A stretch of 5,207 bases of DNA from Bacillota bacterium. GTDB lineage: Bacteria; Bacillota; Clostridia; DSM-8532. The notes below the pieces were generated by a model that was not told the DNA's origin, made no database searches, and saw only the letters and a program-made list of their open reading frames with translations. The DNA lies in NCBI GenBank assembly GCA_023446675.1, contig JAEXPO010000333.1, forward strand, positions 1 to 5,207. Direction: 5' to 3'. Every line of letters begins with the position of its first letter. Positions within the stretch are counted from its first letter, which is position 1. Positions 3,932 to 5,207 of this stretch are shown piece by piece. Made by a program: the position numbers and the translations under genes.

Positions 3932-5207
3932 ATGATTGGTACCGTTTTAGGGAATAGATACGAAATAATGTCTGAGATCGGATCCGGCGGCATGGCCAGA
4001 GTTTACAAAGCCCGCTGCCGCTATCTTCAGCGGATTGTGGCCATAAAGGTGCTGAGAGACGAGTACAAGGATGACGGAGAATTTTTAAAGCGCTTTGAAA
4101 CCGAAGCCCAGGCAGCGGCAAGCCTGACCCACCCCAATATCGTTCAGATTTACGATGTTGGAAGCGAGGGGGATCGCCACTATATTGTTATGGAATATGT
4201 GGACGGCATTACGCTTAAGGAATACATTAACCGCAAGGGTGTCGTCGAGTGGCACGAAGCAGTCCGTATCGCAGTTCAAATCTGCGCCGCCTTAAGTAAA
4301 GCCCATAGCAGGCACATTATTCACAGGGACATTAAGCCGACCAATATTCTTGTTACAACCGACGGAGTCCCCAAGGTAACGGATTTCGGCATTGCCCGGT
4401 CCGTATCGGCGGAAACCGCAACCATGCGGGTGGACACGGTGGGTTCCGTGCACTATTCCTCTCCGGAGCAGGTACGGGGCGGATTTACCGATGAGAAGTC
4501 GGACATCTATTCCATTGGTGTTACGCTTTATGAAATGATCACGGGAAAGCTGCCCTTTGAGGGTGAAACCTCGGTGGCGGTGGCCCTGAAGCATATCCAG
4601 GATAAACCGGCTCTGCCCTCCTCCTTAAACGAGGGGATACCCAAAGCCCTGGATCAAATTATTATAACCTGTCTTGCCAAGGCAAAGCAGGAACGCTATG
4701 GGTCGGTGGAGGATCTCATTCAGGATCTGGAAAGCCTTCAAAGCCGCCCTGACGGAGCGGGTCAGCTATTGCTGGCCAGTGTCAAGAGGGAGCCGGACAG
4801 GTATGCCACCCGTAAATTTGAAAAGCTTGGAGATGAGGAATTGTCAAAAGGTAAAAAATCAAAAAAGGTTGCAGTTGAGGAGGATGGCGAGCAAACCAAA
4901 GCCATGAAAATTTTTCTTCCTATCCTGTATACCGTTTTAATAGTGGCCATTATCGGCGGCGTTTACTATTTTGTACGCACTGTTTTGGACGGGGTATTCC
5001 CTGGCAGCGACAAGGACAGGGAAGTAACCGTAGGCAGTTATGTCGGCCGGGATATCAGCGAAATAATTGAAGAGCTGAAGGCGGAAAACATCACGCCTTA
5101 CGCCATATCCTATGACTTCAGCGAAAGCATACCCGTGGATACCGTTATGGAGCAGTCTCTGGAAGAGGGCACTGTAATTGTGTCGGGAGGCCTTACCACC
5201 CTTGAGC
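3932..5207 (+). CDS. prkC: PASTA-domain membrane Ser/Thr protein kinase PrkC/StkP type (3' partial)
   Basis: 425 codons are visible and the frame runs off the right edge with no stop. The cytoplasmic kinase domain (about 10-270) has the glycine loop GSGGMARV (17-24), AIK lysine K39, helix-C E58, HRDIKPTN with catalytic D133, DFG (151-153) and SPEQ (177-180). The activation loop has threonines T162, T164 and T169, plausible autophosphorylation sites. A charged juxtamembrane stretch rich in Lys and Glu (about 286-325) leads to one membrane helix (about 327-348, IFLPILYTVLIVAIIGGVYYFV region). The start of the first extracellular PASTA repeat follows (about 364 onward: EVTVGSYVGRDISE, then VMEQSLEEGT). 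PASTA domains of this family bind peptidoglycan fragments; the kinase regulates cell-wall synthesis, division, or spore exit in relatives. AAAGGAG at 3918-3924 lies seven bases before ATG. Further PASTA repeats are expected beyond the window. Confidence 0.96.
   Translation, partial: MIGTVLGNRYEIMSEIGSGGMARVYKARCRYLQRIVAIKVLRDEYKDDGEFLKRFETEAQAAASLTHPNIVQIYDVGSEGDRHYIVMEYVDGITLKEYINRKGVVEWHEAVRIAVQICAALSKAHSRHIIHRDIKPTNILVTTDGVPKVTDFGIARSVSAETATMRVDTVGSVHYSSPEQVRGGFTDEKSDIYSIGVTLYEMITGKLPFEGETSVAVALKHIQDKPALPSSLNEGIPKALDQIIITCLAKAKQERYGSVEDLIQDLESLQSRPDGAGQLLLASVKREPDRYATRKFEKLGDEELSKGKKSKKVAVEEDGEQTKAMKIFLPILYTVLIVAIIGGVYYFVRTVLDGVFPGSDKDREVTVGSYVGRDISEIIEELKAENITPYAISYDFSESIPVDTVMEQSLEEGTVIVSGGLTTLE

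Noticed and set aside
3932..5207. prkC as a truncated or broken gene
   Set aside because: The frame is intact to the last base and stops only because the window ends within the first PASTA repeat.

Overview
This window looks like a stretch of housekeeping chromosome from a Gram-positive, low-to-moderate-GC Bacillota, most likely a Clostridia-type anaerobe. The evidence is the linked rlmN / PP2C phosphatase / PASTA kinase genes, the FlhB-like small protein next to yraN, strong AGGAGG-type ribosome binding sites, and one TTG start. The genus cannot be fixed from the sequence. All real genes lie on the + strand. I see no rRNA, tRNA, CRISPR array, insertion sequence or prophage gene.

Left module (1-2011). 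The window opens in the C-terminal end of a protein resembling the C-terminal domain of flagellar hook-length control proteins (FliK / YlqG type). It is followed by a 102-residue FlhB C-terminal-domain homologue (YlqH type) in which the autocleavage motif NPTH is replaced. Next comes yraN (UPF0102, nuclease-like fold), whose start lies inside the preceding gene and which carries an unusual N-terminal extension of tandem pentapeptides. A cytoplasmic M19 dipeptidase follows 19 bases later. Spacing and overlaps suggest these four genes form one transcription unit.

Boundary (2012-2125). A stem-loop with a T-rich tail begins right after the dipeptidase stop. A sigma-A-type promoter (TTGTGA, 17 bases, TATAAT) starts within the terminator tail and would drive the next unit with a leader of only about 20 bases. 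Several short C-rich and G-rich segments here could pair in mutually exclusive ways.

Right module (2126-5207). rlmN (radical-SAM methyltransferase for 23S rRNA and tRNA), prpC/stp (PP2C-type phosphatase) and prkC (membrane Ser/Thr kinase with extracellular PASTA domains, cut by the window end) are packed with 3- and 15-base gaps. The phosphatase reverses the kinase's phosphorylations, so the last two form a signalling pair that in relatives responds to cell-wall fragments and growth state. Most of the window is conventional. The observations most worth a second look are the repeat extension on YraN and the FliK-like / FlhB-like pair outside an evident flagellar operon.
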